Positions 48,815 through 57,559 of a stretch of DNA of 64,000 nt are shown here, one piece after another. A program made the position numbers and the translations under genes. Every line of letters begins with the position of its first letter. Position 1 is the first letter of the stretch. The stretch comes from Roseovarius sp. (GTDB taxonomy: Bacteria > Pseudomonadota > Alphaproteobacteria > Rhodobacterales > Rhodobacteraceae). The DNA lies in assembly GCF_030373445.1 (NCBI RefSeq), contig NZ_JAUCYU010000001.1:496001-560000 (forward strand). Direction: 5' to 3'. The notes below the pieces were generated by a model that saw only the letters and a list, made by a program, of their open reading frames with translations, did not search any database and had not been told where the DNA came from.

Positions 48815-50260
48815 ATGAGACGCCACCGCAACGTCAAGATCGTCGCCACGCTCGGCCCGTCATCCGAGACCTACGAGATGATCCGCGCCCTGCATGAAGC
48901 CGGGGCCGACGTGTTCCGGCTGAACATGAGCCACGGCACCCATGAGAGCATCCGCGAGAAGCACCGGATCATCCGGCAGATCGAGGAGGAGCTGGACAGT
49001 CCGATCGGCATCCTCGCCGATTTGCAGGGGCCGAAGCTGCGGGTCGGGGAGTTCGCGAAGGGCGAGGAGGAGCTGCAGCCCGGCGCCGCCTTCCGGCTGG
49101 ACCTCGACGAGGCGGAGGGGGATGCAAGCCGCGTCTGCCTGCCGCATCCGGAGATTTTCGAGGCGCTGGAGCCGGGCGCGACGCTGCTGGTCAATGACGG
49201 GAAGATCCGGCTGAAGGTGACCGAGTGCGGCAATGACTTCGCCGAGACCGAGGTGCTGGTCGGCGGCACGATTTCCAACCGCAAGGGGGTGAACGTGCCG
49301 GACGTGGTGCTGCCGCTGGCGGCGCTGTCGGAGAAGGACCGGGAAGACCTCGAGTTTGCCTGCGAGCTGGGCGTCGACTGGCTGGCGCTGAGCTTCGTGC
49401 AGCGGGCGGCGGATGTGGAGGAGGCGCGCGAGCTGGCGAAGGGCCGGGCCGCGATCCTGTCGAAGATCGAGAAACCCTCGGCGGTGGAGTGGTTCGACAA
49501 CATCCTTGCCGTCTCTGACGGGATCATGGTGGCAAGGGGCGATCTTGGCGTCGAGCTGCCGGTGCAGAACGTGCCGCCGATCCAGAAGCGGCTGGTGCGC
49601 AAGTGCCGGGCGCAGGCCAAGCCGGTGATCGTGGCGACCCAGATGCTCGAATCGATGATCGAGAGCCCGATGCCCACCCGGGCCGAGGTGTCGGACGTGG
49701 CCGCCGCCATCTATGAAGGCACCGACGCGGTGATGCTGTCGGCGGAAAGCGCCGCGGGCAGCTACCCGGTGGAGGCGGTCACCACGATGGACAACGTGGC
49801 GCGCGAGGTCGAGGACGACCCGACTTATACCCAGATCATCGAATCTTCTCGCGTGATCAGCCGCACGAGCGTGGCCGACGGCATCGTCGCCGCCGCGCGC
49901 GAGATTGCCGAGGCCACGGATATCGTCGCCATCTGCTGTTTCAGCCAGTCGGGCACCACCGCCCTGCTGACCGCCCGCGAGCGGCCGCGCGTGCCGATCA
50001 TCGCCATGACAAACCTTGTCGGTACCGCCCGGCGGCTGGCGCTGACATGGGGGGTGAACTGTGTCATGACCGGACAGCTCGACCGGTTCAAGCAGGCGGT
50101 TCTGAACGCCGCGCGGGCCGCGCGGGAGCAGGGCTATGCCCAGCCGCTCGACCAGATCGTGGTGACCGCCGGGGTGCCGTTCAACGTGCCTGGAACCACC
50201 AACATCCTGCGGGTGGCGCCCTGTCAGGAAAGTTTGATTTACGCCACCGATCCGGGGTAA
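48815..50260 (+). CDS. pyk: Pyruvate kinase
   Basis: 481 residues from the ATG at 48815 (GGAGG upstream); an in-frame ATG at 48773 has a weak context. It converts phosphoenolpyruvate and ADP to pyruvate and ATP. Family landmarks: RNVKIVATLGPSSE, VFRLNMSHGTHE, ILADLQGPKLRVGEF, the active-site ILSKIEKPSAVEWFDNILAVSDGIMVARGDLGVELP, MLESMIESPMPTRAEVSDVAAAIYEGTDAVMLSAESAAG, and the C-terminal allosteric domain. Confidence 0.96.
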   Translation: MRRHRNVKIVATLGPSSETYEMIRALHEAGADVFRLNMSHGTHESIREKHRIIRQIEEELDSPIGILADLQGPKLRVGEFAKGEEELQPGAAFRLDLDEAEGDASRVCLPHPEIFEALEPGATLLVNDGKIRLKVTECGNDFAETEVLVGGTISNRKGVNVPDVVLPLAALSEKDREDLEFACELGVDWLALSFVQRAADVEEARELAKGRAAILSKIEKPSAVEWFDNILAVSDGIMVARGDLGVELPVQNVPPIQKRLVRKCRAQAKPVIVATQMLESMIESPMPTRAEVSDVAAAIYEGTDAVMLSAESAAGSYPVEAVTTMDNVAREVEDDPTYTQIIESSRVISRTSVADGIVAAAREIAEATDIVAICCFSQSGTTALLTARERPRVPIIAMTNLVGTARRLALTWGVNCVMTGQLDRFKQAVLNAARAAREQGYAQPLDQIVVTAGVPFNVPGTTNILRVAPCQESLIYATDPG

Positions 50261-50306
50261 TCTGGCCCAAGGGCCGGTGGCGGCCCGAGAGAGGGAAGGA
50301 CCGCGC

Positions 50307-50528
50307 GTGAACCCCGACCTGTTGCTTGCCATCGGTATCGTTCTGGCGGTCCTGTCGATCCCGTCGATGCTGGCCGCCTTTGCCGACCGGCGCACGCCAC
50401 GGGTGGCGGCGCTCGTCGCCATCATCGCGGGCTGCATGATCGTCTGGGCGGTCCGCGAACAACCGGGCGGCTACACGATCGAGGAAATCCCCGAGGTCTT
50501 CGTGCGGGTGGTGGCGGAGTTCATCTGA
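50307..50528 (+). CDS. Small two-helix membrane protein
   Basis: 73 residues from a GTG at 50307 with GGAAGGA 7 bases upstream. Two hydrophobic segments (LLLAIGIVLAVLSIPSMLAAFA and VAALVAIIAGCMIVWAV), then a short amphipathic tail (YTIEEIPEVFVRVVAEFI). Follows pyk by 46 bases and is likely cotranscribed. A conserved-looking hypothetical of unknown function. Confidence 0.7.
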   Translation: MNPDLLLAIGIVLAVLSIPSMLAAFADRRTPRVAALVAIIAGCMIVWAVREQPGGYTIEEIPEVFVRVVAEFI

Positions 50529-50535
50529 CGCCGTT

Positions 50536-50964
50536 CTAATGATCGGCGCCGTGCTCTGTCTTGCACATGTCGTGGTCCGACAGCGAGGCCAGCACGTAGC
50601 AATCCTGCGGCGCGCCCCTTCCCGAGCAGCCATCGACGATCCGGCCCAACTCCGTCTCCAGCGCCCTGAGGCGGGCGATCTTGTGGCGCACGTCGTCAAG
50701 CTGGGCCCGGGCGATATCCGAGGCTTCCTGGCAGGTGCGGTCGGGGTGGCGCTGCAACTCGATCAGCGAGGAGATGGCGCCGAGCGGAAAGCCGAGGTCG
50801 CGGGCGTGGCGGATGAAGCCCAGCTGTTCCAGCTCGTCGCGGCCATAACGCCGCTGGTTGCCGGATGTGCGCCCGGCGGCGGCGATCAGGCCCATCTCCT
50901 CGTAATAGCGGATTGTGGGCACCTTGACCCCGGTGCGGCGCGACAGCTCTCCGATGGAAAACAT
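50536..50964 (-). CDS. MerR-family metal-responsive regulator (ZntR/CadR/PbrR-like)
   Basis: 142 residues. MerR helix-turn-helix at the start (FSIGELSRRTGVKVPTIRYYEEMGLIAAAGRTSGNQRRY), then the dimerisation helix. Cysteines at 78, 113 and 122 match the three metal-binding cysteines of ZntR/PbrR-type sensors. Cys at 78, where copper sensors have Ser, argues for divalent Zn, Cd or Pb rather than Cu(I). Divergent from a CDF transporter gene, with a textbook MerR promoter between them. Confidence 0.87.
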   Translation of the reverse strand: MFSIGELSRRTGVKVPTIRYYEEMGLIAAAGRTSGNQRRYGRDELEQLGFIRHARDLGFPLGAISSLIELQRHPDRTCQEASDIARAQLDDVRHKIARLRALETELGRIVDGCSGRGAPQDCYVLASLSDHDMCKTEHGADH

Positions 50965-50975
50965 GAAAAGACCTC

Positions 50976-51006
50976 TTGAAGCTCTAGTTCCTAGAGAGAT
51001 TAGGTT
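50976..51006 (+). promoter_or_regulatory. MerR-type promoter with 19-bp spacer
   Basis: -35 TTGAAG (50976-50981) and -10 TAGGTT (51001-51006) are exactly 19 bp apart. The perfect dyad CTCTAG-TTC-CTAGAG (50982-50996) lies between them. That overlong spacer and dyad are the hallmark of MerR-activated promoters. It drives the CDF transporter. Confidence 0.82.
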
Positions 51007-51036
51007 GGGCTCAACGTAATTTCAACGAGGACCACC

Positions 51037-51672
51037 ATGGCAGGCTGTTGTGGACATGACGCGAAGTTCGACGGGGTGTCGGACTCCTATAAACGCAGGC
51101 TCTGGGCGGTGATCGCCATCAACGCGGCGATGTTCGCCGTCGAGATGGGCGCCGGGCAGATGGCGCAGTCGCAGGCGCTGAAGGCGGACGCGCTGGATTT
51201 CCTGGGCGATGCGCTGACCTACGGCATTTCGCTGGCGGTGATCGGTGCGTCGGTGCAGGTGCGCACGACGGCGGCGCTGGCCAAGGGCGTGAGCCTGTTG
51301 CTGATGGGGCTGTGGGTGATGGGTTCGACCATCTACCGGGTGTTCGTGGTGGGCGTGCCGGAGGCCGGGATCATGGGCGTCGTGGGGTTCATGGCGCTCG
51401 CCGCGAACGTGGCGAGCGTGCTGCTGCTGATGCAGTACAAGGACGGCGACGCCAACGTGCGCTCAGTGTGGCTGTGTTCGCGCAACGACGCGATCGGCAA
51501 CGTGGCGGTGATGCTGGCCGCGCTGGGGGTCTGGGGCACGACGACCGGCTGGCCCGACCTGATCGTCGCCGGGATCATGGCGGGGCTGTTCCTGACCTCC
51601 TCGGTGCAGATCATCCGGCAGGCGCTGGAGGAGCGGCGGGAAGAGGCCGGGCACCTGCACGAGGCCGGCTGA
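51037..51672 (+). CDS. CDF-type cation efflux transporter
   Basis: 211 residues. Six membrane helices, with the paired metal-site motifs of the cation diffusion facilitators: [19 protein letters not shown] in TM2 and [21 protein letters not shown] in TM5. The N-terminus begins [13 protein letters not shown], a Cys/His-containing stretch. The usual cytoplasmic C-terminal domain is missing or reduced to a short tail ([14 protein letters not shown]). It exports a divalent metal by proton exchange. Controlled by the divergent MerR protein. Confidence 0.85.
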   Translation: MAGCCGHDAKFDGVSDSYKRRLWAVIAINAAMFAVEMGAGQMAQSQALKADALDFLGDALTYGISLAVIGASVQVRTTAALAKGVSLLLMGLWVMGSTIYRVFVVGVPEAGIMGVVGFMALAANVASVLLLMQYKDGDANVRSVWLCSRNDAIGNVAVMLAALGVWGTTTGWPDLIVAGIMAGLFLTSSVQIIRQALEERREEAGHLHEAG

Positions 51673-51793
51673 GCGCCCGGATTCCCCCTTGCTTATCGGG
51701 CGGGAACTTCGTATATCGCCCGCTCATCAGCGCGGCCGGCCGGAGTGGCATGCCGAGTCGCGTAGAACAACCGACCGAATGAAGGAGCCGGAA

Positions 51794-51994
51794 ATGCCCA
51801 AGATGAAGACCAAGTCGAGCTGCAAGAAGCGGTTCAAGATCAGCGGCACCGGAAAGGTGATCCGCGCCCAGGCTGGCAAGCAGCACGGGATGATCAAACG
51901 CACCAACAAGTTCATCCGCGACGCGCGTGGCACGACCACGCTGAGCAAGGCTGATGAGAAGATCATCAAGCCGATGATGCCCTATTCGCGCTAA
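51794..51994 (+). CDS. rpmI: 50S ribosomal protein L35
   Basis: 66 residues: [73 protein letters not shown] ribosome site. Start at 51794 chosen over a longer frame. Cotranscribed with rplT 13 bases downstream. infC is not seen upstream. Confidence 0.96.
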   Translation: MPKMKTKSSCKKRFKISGTGKVIRAQAGKQHGMIKRTNKFIRDARGTTTLSKADEKIIKPMMPYSR

Positions 51995-52007
51995 GGAGAA
52001 CTGATCA

Positions 52008-52373
52008 ATGGCACGCGTTAAAGGTGGGACCGTTACCCACGCCCGTCACAAGAAAGTCACCAGCGCCGCGAAAGGCTATTACGGCCGCCGCAAGAACACC
52101 TTCAAGGTGGCGGCACAGGCTGTCGACAAGGCCAACCAGTACGCCACCCGCGACCGCAAGAACCGCAAGCGCAACTTCCGCGCGCTGTGGATCCAGCGGA
52201 TCAACGCGGCAGTGCGCGCGCATGACGAAAGCCTGACCTATTCGCGCTTCGTCAACGGCCTGAGCCTGGCCGGGGTCGAGGTGGACCGCAAGGTTCTCGC
52301 CGACCTGGCCGTGCACGAGCCGGCGGCATTCGGCGCCATCGTCGAGCAGGCAAAAAGCGCATTGGCACGGTAA
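52008..52373 (+). CDS. rplT: 50S ribosomal protein L20
   Basis: 121 residues: [100 protein letters not shown]. Basic N-terminal extension and globular C-terminal rRNA-binding domain. AAGGAGA site upstream. Confidence 0.97.
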   Translation: MARVKGGTVTHARHKKVTSAAKGYYGRRKNTFKVAAQAVDKANQYATRDRKNRKRNFRALWIQRINAAVRAHDESLTYSRFVNGLSLAGVEVDRKVLADLAVHEPAAFGAIVEQAKSALAR

Positions 52374-52400
52374 GCCAGTCGCACCGAGGGACATAAGGAA

Positions 52401-52435
52401 ACGCCGCCGGGCAGGGATGCCGGCGGCGTTTTTTC
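52401..52435 (+). terminator. Rho-independent terminator of rpmI-rplT
   Basis: Stem ACGCCGCCGG/CCGGCGGCGT around GCAGGGATG, followed by six T. 27 bases after the rplT stop. It separates the ribosomal pair from pheS further downstream. Confidence 0.9.
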
Positions 52436-52483
52436 TTGTGCGGGGGTGAGCCTGTTGTGGATGGCGCGCGCGTGGCGGGCCGC

Positions 52484-52513
52484 GGGATTTGAGTATTTTT
52501 GGAAAAGTGAAAG
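52484..52513 (+). repeat. Roseobacter-type intergenic motif, GGATTTGAGTATTTT
   Basis: GGGATTTGAGTATTTTT followed by GGAAAAGTGAAAG. The same motif, inverted, occurs at 56076-56106, where it reads into an ORF. AT-rich and just upstream of the glutaredoxin-fusion gene. Confidence 0.6.
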
Positions 52514-52583
52514 TAGGTGGCGGGTAACCCGGATCGAGTGACGCCCGGAACACGAAGCGGGCGTGGCACGTTTCCTACATGTG

Positions 52584-53351
52584 ATGACAGATGCCACAGC
52601 CCACACCTCCGCCCCCGCCGATACCCGCACTGCCAGCCTTTACCGGATGGACATGCCGGACCATCTCTGCCCGTTCGGGCTGAAATCCCGCTGGCTGCTC
52701 AAGCGGTCGGGCTATGAGGTCGACGACCACCTGCTGACCAATCGCGACGAGGTGGACGCCTTCATGGAGCGTGAAGGGGTCGAGACCACGCCGCAGACCT
52801 ATATCGGCGGCGAACGGGTCGGCGGCTACGAGGAGCTGCGCGAGCGGCTGGGATACTCCGTGGCAAAGGGGGACGAGACCTCCTACACCCCCGTGATCGC
52901 CATCTTCGCCATCTCCGCGCTGGTGGCGCTGGCAATCGCGTGGGCGTCGCTGGGCACGGTTCTGGCCATCCGCACGGTGGAATGGTTCGCCGCGACCGCG
53001 ATGACCCTGCTGGCGGTGCAGAAGCTGCAGGACGTGGAGAGCTTTTCCACCATGTTCCTCAACTACGACCTGCTGGCCCGGCGCTGGGTGCCCTACGGCT
53101 ATCTCTACCCGTTCGGCGAGGCGCTGGCGGGGATCCTGATGATCGCCGGGGCGCTGATCTGGCTGGCCGCGCCCGTGGCGCTGTTCATCGGTACGGTGGG
53201 CGCCGTGTCGGTCTTCAAGGCGGTCTATGTCGACAAGCGCGAACTGAAATGCGCCTGCGTCGGCGGCAATTCCAACGTACCGCTGGGCTTCGTGTCGCTG
53301 ACCGAGAACCTGGTGATGATCGCGATGGGCGCTTGGATGCTGCTGAAGTAA
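52584..53351 (+). CDS. Glutaredoxin-MauE/DoxX fusion membrane protein
   Basis: 255 residues from the ATG at 52584; a GTG at 52563 is an alternative and neither has a strong ribosome site. N-terminal glutaredoxin (ASLYRMDMPDHLCPFGLKSRWLLKRSGYEVDDHLLTN.., TTPQTYIGGERVGGYEELRERLG) with a single-cysteine CPFG active site and the TxP cis-proline. A four-helix MauE-like membrane domain follows (AIFAISALVALAIAW, WFAATAMTLLAVQKLQDVESFSTMFLNYDLLARR, AGILMIAGALIWL). Probably handles thiol redox or electron supply at the inner membrane. Confidence 0.8.
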   Translation: MTDATAHTSAPADTRTASLYRMDMPDHLCPFGLKSRWLLKRSGYEVDDHLLTNRDEVDAFMEREGVETTPQTYIGGERVGGYEELRERLGYSVAKGDETSYTPVIAIFAISALVALAIAWASLGTVLAIRTVEWFAATAMTLLAVQKLQDVESFSTMFLNYDLLARRWVPYGYLYPFGEALAGILMIAGALIWLAAPVALFIGTVGAVSVFKAVYVDKRELKCACVGGNSNVPLGFVSLTENLVMIAMGAWMLLK

Positions 53352-53396
53352 CGCGGCCCCTTTCGCGGGCCGGGCTTCGAGATTATCCTGCGCCCC

Positions 53397-54284
53397 ATGG
53401 ACCACAAGCAATTCACCGCCGCCCTTCCCCGCGAGGTGCTGGCCGACCTGAACGCGACCGAGGATGCCCCCGGCCTGCGCCACTTGGCGGGGCATTTCGG
53501 GCTGATCGGGCTGTTCGGGGTGTGGATCGCACAGGGCTGGTGGCTCTGGCCGATGGCGGTGGTGGCGCAGGGGATTGCGATCTGCTTCCTGTTCACGCTG
53601 GAGCACGAGGCGACGCACAAGACACCCTTCCGGACGCTCTGGGTCAACGAGTGGGTCGGTCGTATCTGCGGATTGCTGATCTGTCAGCCCTTCGAATGGT
53701 TCCGGTATTTCCACCTCGCCCATCACCGCTTTACCAACATCCCCGACAAGGACCCCGAGCTTGTCGCCGGCGGCAAGCCGGAGACCTGGGGGCAGTATGT
53801 CCGCCACGTCTCGGGCCTGCCCTTCTGGTGGGCGATGCTCGGGGTGACGGTGAACAATGCGCTGGGGCGCGACCTGGGGCCCTATATCCCGGCGCGCGCC
53901 CGTCCCCGCGTGGTGGCCGAGGCGCGGTGGATGCTGGCGATCTATGTTTTGGCGCTGGCGAGCCTTGTGATCACGCCGCTCCTTTTCTGGGTGTGGCTGT
54001 TGCCCTGTCTCGTAGGCCAGCCGTTCCTGCGGCTTTACCTGCTGGCCGAGCACGGGCGCTGCGCCTTTGTCGCCAACATGTTCGAGAACACGCGCACCAC
54101 CTATACCAACCGGATCATCCGGTTCCTGGCGTGGAACATGCCCTACCATGTCGAGCATCACACCCTGCCCAACGTGCCCTTCCACCGCCTGCCGGAGCTG
54201 CACCGGCATATGGAAGGCCGCCACGCGGTGACGTCGGATGGATATGCGGCCTTTACCGCAGACTATGCCAAGGCGCTGCGATAG
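53397..54284 (+). CDS. Membrane fatty acid desaturase
   Basis: 295 residues. Three histidine boxes of the di-iron desaturase/hydroxylase superfamily: HEATH (70-74), HLAHH (106-110) and HVEHH near 250, with hydrophobic pairs between them. Introduces a double bond or hydroxyl into an acyl chain at the membrane, needing an electron donor encoded elsewhere. Starts 45 bases after the glutaredoxin fusion, perhaps its redox partner, though this is only positional. Confidence 0.83.
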   Translation: MDHKQFTAALPREVLADLNATEDAPGLRHLAGHFGLIGLFGVWIAQGWWLWPMAVVAQGIAICFLFTLEHEATHKTPFRTLWVNEWVGRICGLLICQPFEWFRYFHLAHHRFTNIPDKDPELVAGGKPETWGQYVRHVSGLPFWWAMLGVTVNNALGRDLGPYIPARARPRVVAEARWMLAIYVLALASLVITPLLFWVWLLPCLVGQPFLRLYLLAEHGRCAFVANMFENTRTTYTNRIIRFLAWNMPYHVEHHTLPNVPFHRLPELHRHMEGRHAVTSDGYAAFTADYAKALR

Positions 54285-54366
54285 GGCGAAAGCCCCGCCA
54301 CCGCTTGCATTCGGGCCCCCGCCCGGCTAGCAGGACAGCCGACAGCACAACCGAGGGCGCCCGGCG

Positions 54367-55440
54367 ATGGACGATCTGCGCGACAAGTATATTTCCCTGA
54401 TTTCCGGGGCCAAGGACGAGGCCGCGCTGGAGGACCTGCGCGTACAGGCCGTCGGCAAGAAGGGCGAGGTCAGCCTGAAGATGCGCGAGCTGGGCAAGAT
54501 GACGCCCGAGGAGCGTCAGGAGGCCGGGCCGAAGCTGAACGCGCTGAAGGACGAGATCAACAGCGCGCTTGCGGCCAAGAAGGCGGCGCTGGCCGATGCG
54601 GCGCTCGATGAGCGGCTGAAGACCGAGTGGCTGGACGTCACCCTGCCCGGCCGGCCCCGGCGCAACGGCACGATCCACCCGGTCAGCCAGGTGACCGAAG
54701 AGGTCACGGCGATCTTCGCCGACATGGGCTTCTCTGTCGCCGAGGGGCCGCAGGTCGAGAGCGACTGGCATAATTTCGACGCGCTCAACATCCCCGGCCA
54801 CCACCCGGCGCGGGCCGAGATGGACACGTTCTACATGTACCGGGCGGAGGGCGACGAGCGCCCGCCGCACGTGCTGCGCACCCATACCTCGCCGGTGCAG
54901 ATTCGGTCGATGGAGCTGCAGGGCGCGCCGCTACGTGTGATCTGCCCGGGCCGCGTCTACCGCGCGGATTTCGACCAGACACATACGCCGATGTTCCACC
55001 AGGTCGAGGGGCTGGCGGTGGATACCGATATCTCGATGGCGAACCTGAAATGGTGCCTCGAGGAGTTCGTGAAGGCGTTCTTCGAGGTCGATGCGGTCGA
55101 GCTGCGCTTCCGCGCCTCGCACTTCCCCTTCACGGAACCCTCGGCCGAGGTGGATATCCGCTGCTCGTGGGAAGGCGGCACGCTGAAGATCGGCGAGGGC
55201 GACGACTGGATGGAGATCCTCGGGTCGGGCATGGTGCATCCCAAGGTGCTGCAGGCCGGCAATATCGACCCGGATCGCTGGCAGGGCTTCGCCTTCGGTA
55301 TCGGCATCGACCGGCTGGCGATGCTGAAATACGGCATCCCGGATCTGCGCGCGTTCTTCGACTCCGACCTGCGGTGGCTCCGGCATTACGGGTTTGCGAG
55401 CCTGGATGTGCCGACGCTGCATGGCGGGTTGTCGCGGTAG
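54367..55440 (+). CDS. pheS: Phenylalanyl-tRNA synthetase alpha subunit
   Basis: 357 residues. N-terminal coiled coil that binds tRNA ([63 protein letters not shown]), then class II synthetase motifs ([105 protein letters not shown]). The beta-subunit gene pheT does not follow within the window. Confidence 0.97.
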   Translation: MDDLRDKYISLISGAKDEAALEDLRVQAVGKKGEVSLKMRELGKMTPEERQEAGPKLNALKDEINSALAAKKAALADAALDERLKTEWLDVTLPGRPRRNGTIHPVSQVTEEVTAIFADMGFSVAEGPQVESDWHNFDALNIPGHHPARAEMDTFYMYRAEGDERPPHVLRTHTSPVQIRSMELQGAPLRVICPGRVYRADFDQTHTPMFHQVEGLAVDTDISMANLKWCLEEFVKAFFEVDAVELRFRASHFPFTEPSAEVDIRCSWEGGTLKIGEGDDWMEILGSGMVHPKVLQAGNIDPDRWQGFAFGIGIDRLAMLKYGIPDLRAFFDSDLRWLRHYGFASLDVPTLHGGLSR

Positions 55441-55451
55441 ACGCGGCCGGA

Positions 55452-55474
55452 GTGGTGGGTTTCACCCACCCTAC
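55452..55474. repeat. Short hairpin repeat GGTGGGTTTCACCCACC
   Basis: GGTGGG/CCCACC around TTTCA, followed by CTACG, 13 bases after pheS. A common intergenic hairpin in related genomes; here it may also terminate pheS transcription, although no T run follows. Confidence 0.5.
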
Positions 55475-55486
55475 GGGCAAGTGCCC

Positions 55487-55544
55487 GCCCCGGACATGAT
55501 CCGGGGCCTCTGACGGGCCGAGGTCCCGGCTCGGGGGCCGGGAC
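55487..55544. repeat. Double-palindrome GC-rich repeat, copy 3
   Basis: First palindrome has arms GCCCCGGA/TCCGGGGC (55487-55507); second has arms GTCCCGGC/GCCGGGAC (55523-55544), with the CCTCTGAC spacer. Same layout as the copies at 18542 and 38231. Between pheS and the YrhK gene. Confidence 0.8.
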
Positions 55545-55629
55545 GGAGAGCCAAGGCCGCCGCCGGGTTGCGACACGGAACGGGGCGTTTATGGTATCCC
55601 GCGAACGTCCCGGAACCGGAGGTCGCCAC

Positions 55630-55914
55630 ATGCCCCTTTTCAGACATGAGAACCGGCAGCGAAGCGAGCGCAGCCGACGTCTGTATGCCGCCTACGAGAT
55701 CGCCCATACGGTCGTCGATTTCAGCGCGGCGTTGAGTTTCCTGATAGGCTCGGTGCTGTTCTTCTGGAAGGAGACCGAGACGGCGGCGATCTGGTTCTTC
55801 GTGGTGGGCTCGGTCCTGTTCTGCGTCAAGCCGACGCTGCGGCTGGCGCGGGAAATCCACCTGCTTTCGCTGGGCCGGGTCGACGAGCTGGCGCGCCGGG
55901 GCGAGCAGCCCTGA
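55630..55914 (+). CDS. YrhK-domain membrane protein
   Basis: 94 residues from the ATG at 55630 (GGAGG upstream). YrhK fold: a basic N-terminus (PLFRHENRQRSERSRRLYAAYEIAHTVVDFSAALSFLIGSVLFFWKETETAAIWFFVVGSVLFCVKPTLRLAREIHLLSLG) with two membrane helices. Function unknown. Confidence 0.8.
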   Translation: MPLFRHENRQRSERSRRLYAAYEIAHTVVDFSAALSFLIGSVLFFWKETETAAIWFFVVGSVLFCVKPTLRLAREIHLLSLGRVDELARRGEQP

Positions 55915-55987
55915 CATTAGCGCCGCTTGACTTGGCCCGCGCCACGCCCGACGCTGGCGCCCGGGACAGGCAGGCGGAGAGCGGCAG

Positions 55988-57487
55988 ATGAGCCATCGGC
56001 GGGCGCGCTTGGGGCAGGTGACGGGATGCCTCCGGCGGGGATATTTGGGGCCAGAAGAAGCCGGGACGCACCTGCGCTTCTTCTTGGTTAAAATACTCAA
56101 ATCCTCGCTTGCGCTTCTCGCTGCCGTTGCGGGTTTGGCGCTGTCGGCGGGGGCGGCGCTGGCGCATGCCTCGGAGCAGGGGTTCGTGCTGCTGCTTCCC
56201 ACGGACGTCTATATCGCCGCCGGGGGCGCGAGTGTCGGGCTGACGGTGGTGTTGCTGGCGCTGTTGCCGCCGGGCGCGGCGGAGGCGGTGTTTCGCACGG
56301 TGCGGCTATGGCCCGCCAGCGCGCGGTTCCGGCATGTCACCTCCTGCCTGGCGGCGGTGTTGCTGGCCTTTCTTGTATGGCGGGGGTTCACCGGGTCGCG
56401 GGATCCGTCGGTGAACCCGATGCCGCTTTTCGTCTGGACGGTGTGGTGGATCGGGCTGGTCACGGTGCAGGGGCTGGTCGGCAATCACTGGCGCTGGACG
56501 AACCCGTGGACGGGGCCGGCGGCGGTGTTGGCGCGGCTGACCGGGGCCCGGGCGCCGTGGCGCTATCCGCGCTGGCTGGGGCATTGGCCGGCGGTGGTCA
56601 TCTTCCTCGCCTTCGCCGGGTTCCTGCTGGCCGATCCGGCGCCAAGCGATCCGGCGCGGCTGGCGGCCTATGCCGGGGCCTACTGGTACGTGGCCCTGCT
56701 GGGGCTGGTGCTGTTCGGGCCGGCCTGGATGGTGCGGGCAGAGGGGATCACGGTGCTGATGCGAATCTATGCGCGGATGGCGGTGCTGGGTCGTGACAGG
56801 GGGCGGGTGGCGGCGGGGCTGCCGGGGTGGCAGGTGATCCGGCTGAAGGCGCCGCCGCTGGCGCTGGCGGTGTTCACGCTGGTGCTTTTGGGCACCGGCA
56901 GTTTCGACGGGCTGAACGAGACGTTTTGGTGGATGGGCGTGCTGGGGGTGAACCCGCTGGAATTTCCCGGCCGGTCGGCCGTGATCGTGCAGACGCTGGC
57001 GGGGCTTATCGCTTGCAACCTCGGCCTGATCGGGGCGTTTGCCGGTTGCCTGTGGCTGGGGGAGCGGCTGGCGGGCACGCAGCGGCCGCTGAAACAGGCC
57101 TTCTGTCTCTTCGCGCCGTCGATCCTGCCGATCGCGCTGGCCTATCACGTGGCCCATTACCTGACCGCGCTGCTGGTCGACGGGCAGTATGTGCTGAAGG
57201 CGCTGAACGACCCGCTGGGGAACGGCGCAAGCCTGCTGGGGCTGGCGGAGTTCTACGTGACCACGGGCTTTTTCAACACGCCCGGCACGGTCAAGCTGAT
57301 CTGGCTGACGCAGGCCGGGGTGGTGGTGGCGGGGCACGTGATCGCCATCCTGCTGGCCCATGCGCTGGCGCTGAAGGACACCCCCGGCACCCGCCGCGCC
57401 GTGCTGGGGCAGGCGCCGCTGGCGGCGTTCATGGTTGCCTACACGGTGTTCGGGTTGTGGCTGCTGGCCTCGCCGCGGGGCCTCTGA
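55988..57487 (+). CDS. Polytopic membrane protein, unknown function
   Basis: 499 residues from the ATG at 55988 (GGAG 8 bases upstream). About ten membrane helices. A signal-like stretch LALLAAVAGLALSAGAALAHASEQGFVLLLPTDVY begins only after residue 40. Codons 13-40 lie within an intergenic repeat (56030-56106), so translation may really start at the TTG at 56084 (LVKILKSSLALL.., a good signal peptide) or nearby. Later segments include GNHWRWTNPWTGP, GSFDGLNETFWWMGVLGVNPLEFPGRSA and LPIALAYHVAHYLTALLVDGQ. The substrate-binding protein gene follows by 72 bp. No family assigned. Confidence 0.65.
   Translation: MSHRRARLGQVTGCLRRGYLGPEEAGTHLRFFLVKILKSSLALLAAVAGLALSAGAALAHASEQGFVLLLPTDVYIAAGGASVGLTVVLLALLPPGAAEAVFRTVRLWPASARFRHVTSCLAAVLLAFLVWRGFTGSRDPSVNPMPLFVWTVWWIGLVTVQGLVGNHWRWTNPWTGPAAVLARLTGARAPWRYPRWLGHWPAVVIFLAFAGFLLADPAPSDPARLAAYAGAYWYVALLGLVLFGPAWMVRAEGITVLMRIYARMAVLGRDRGRVAAGLPGWQVIRLKAPPLALAVFTLVLLGTGSFDGLNETFWWMGVLGVNPLEFPGRSAVIVQTLAGLIACNLGLIGAFAGCLWLGERLAGTQRPLKQAFCLFAPSILPIALAYHVAHYLTALLVDGQYVLKALNDPLGNGASLLGLAEFYVTTGFFNTPGTVKLIWLTQAGVVVAGHVIAILLAHALALKDTPGTRRAVLGQAPLAAFMVAYTVFGLWLLASPRGL
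56030..56106. repeat. Inverted intergenic repeat pair overlapping an ORF start
   Basis: On the plus strand CCTCCGGCGGGGATATTT..CCAGAAGAAG; on the minus strand GGATTTGAGTATTTTAACCAAGAAGAAG. The two face each other and can form a hairpin between CCAGAAGAAG and CTTCTTCTTGG. The minus-strand half matches the motif at 52484-52513. Confidence 0.6.
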
Positions 57488-57559
57488 CCCCAGCAAGGCA
57501 CTGGACAAACGGCCTGACCCTTCGCAGGATCGAGTCAATCCAAACAGGGAGAGCTTGCA

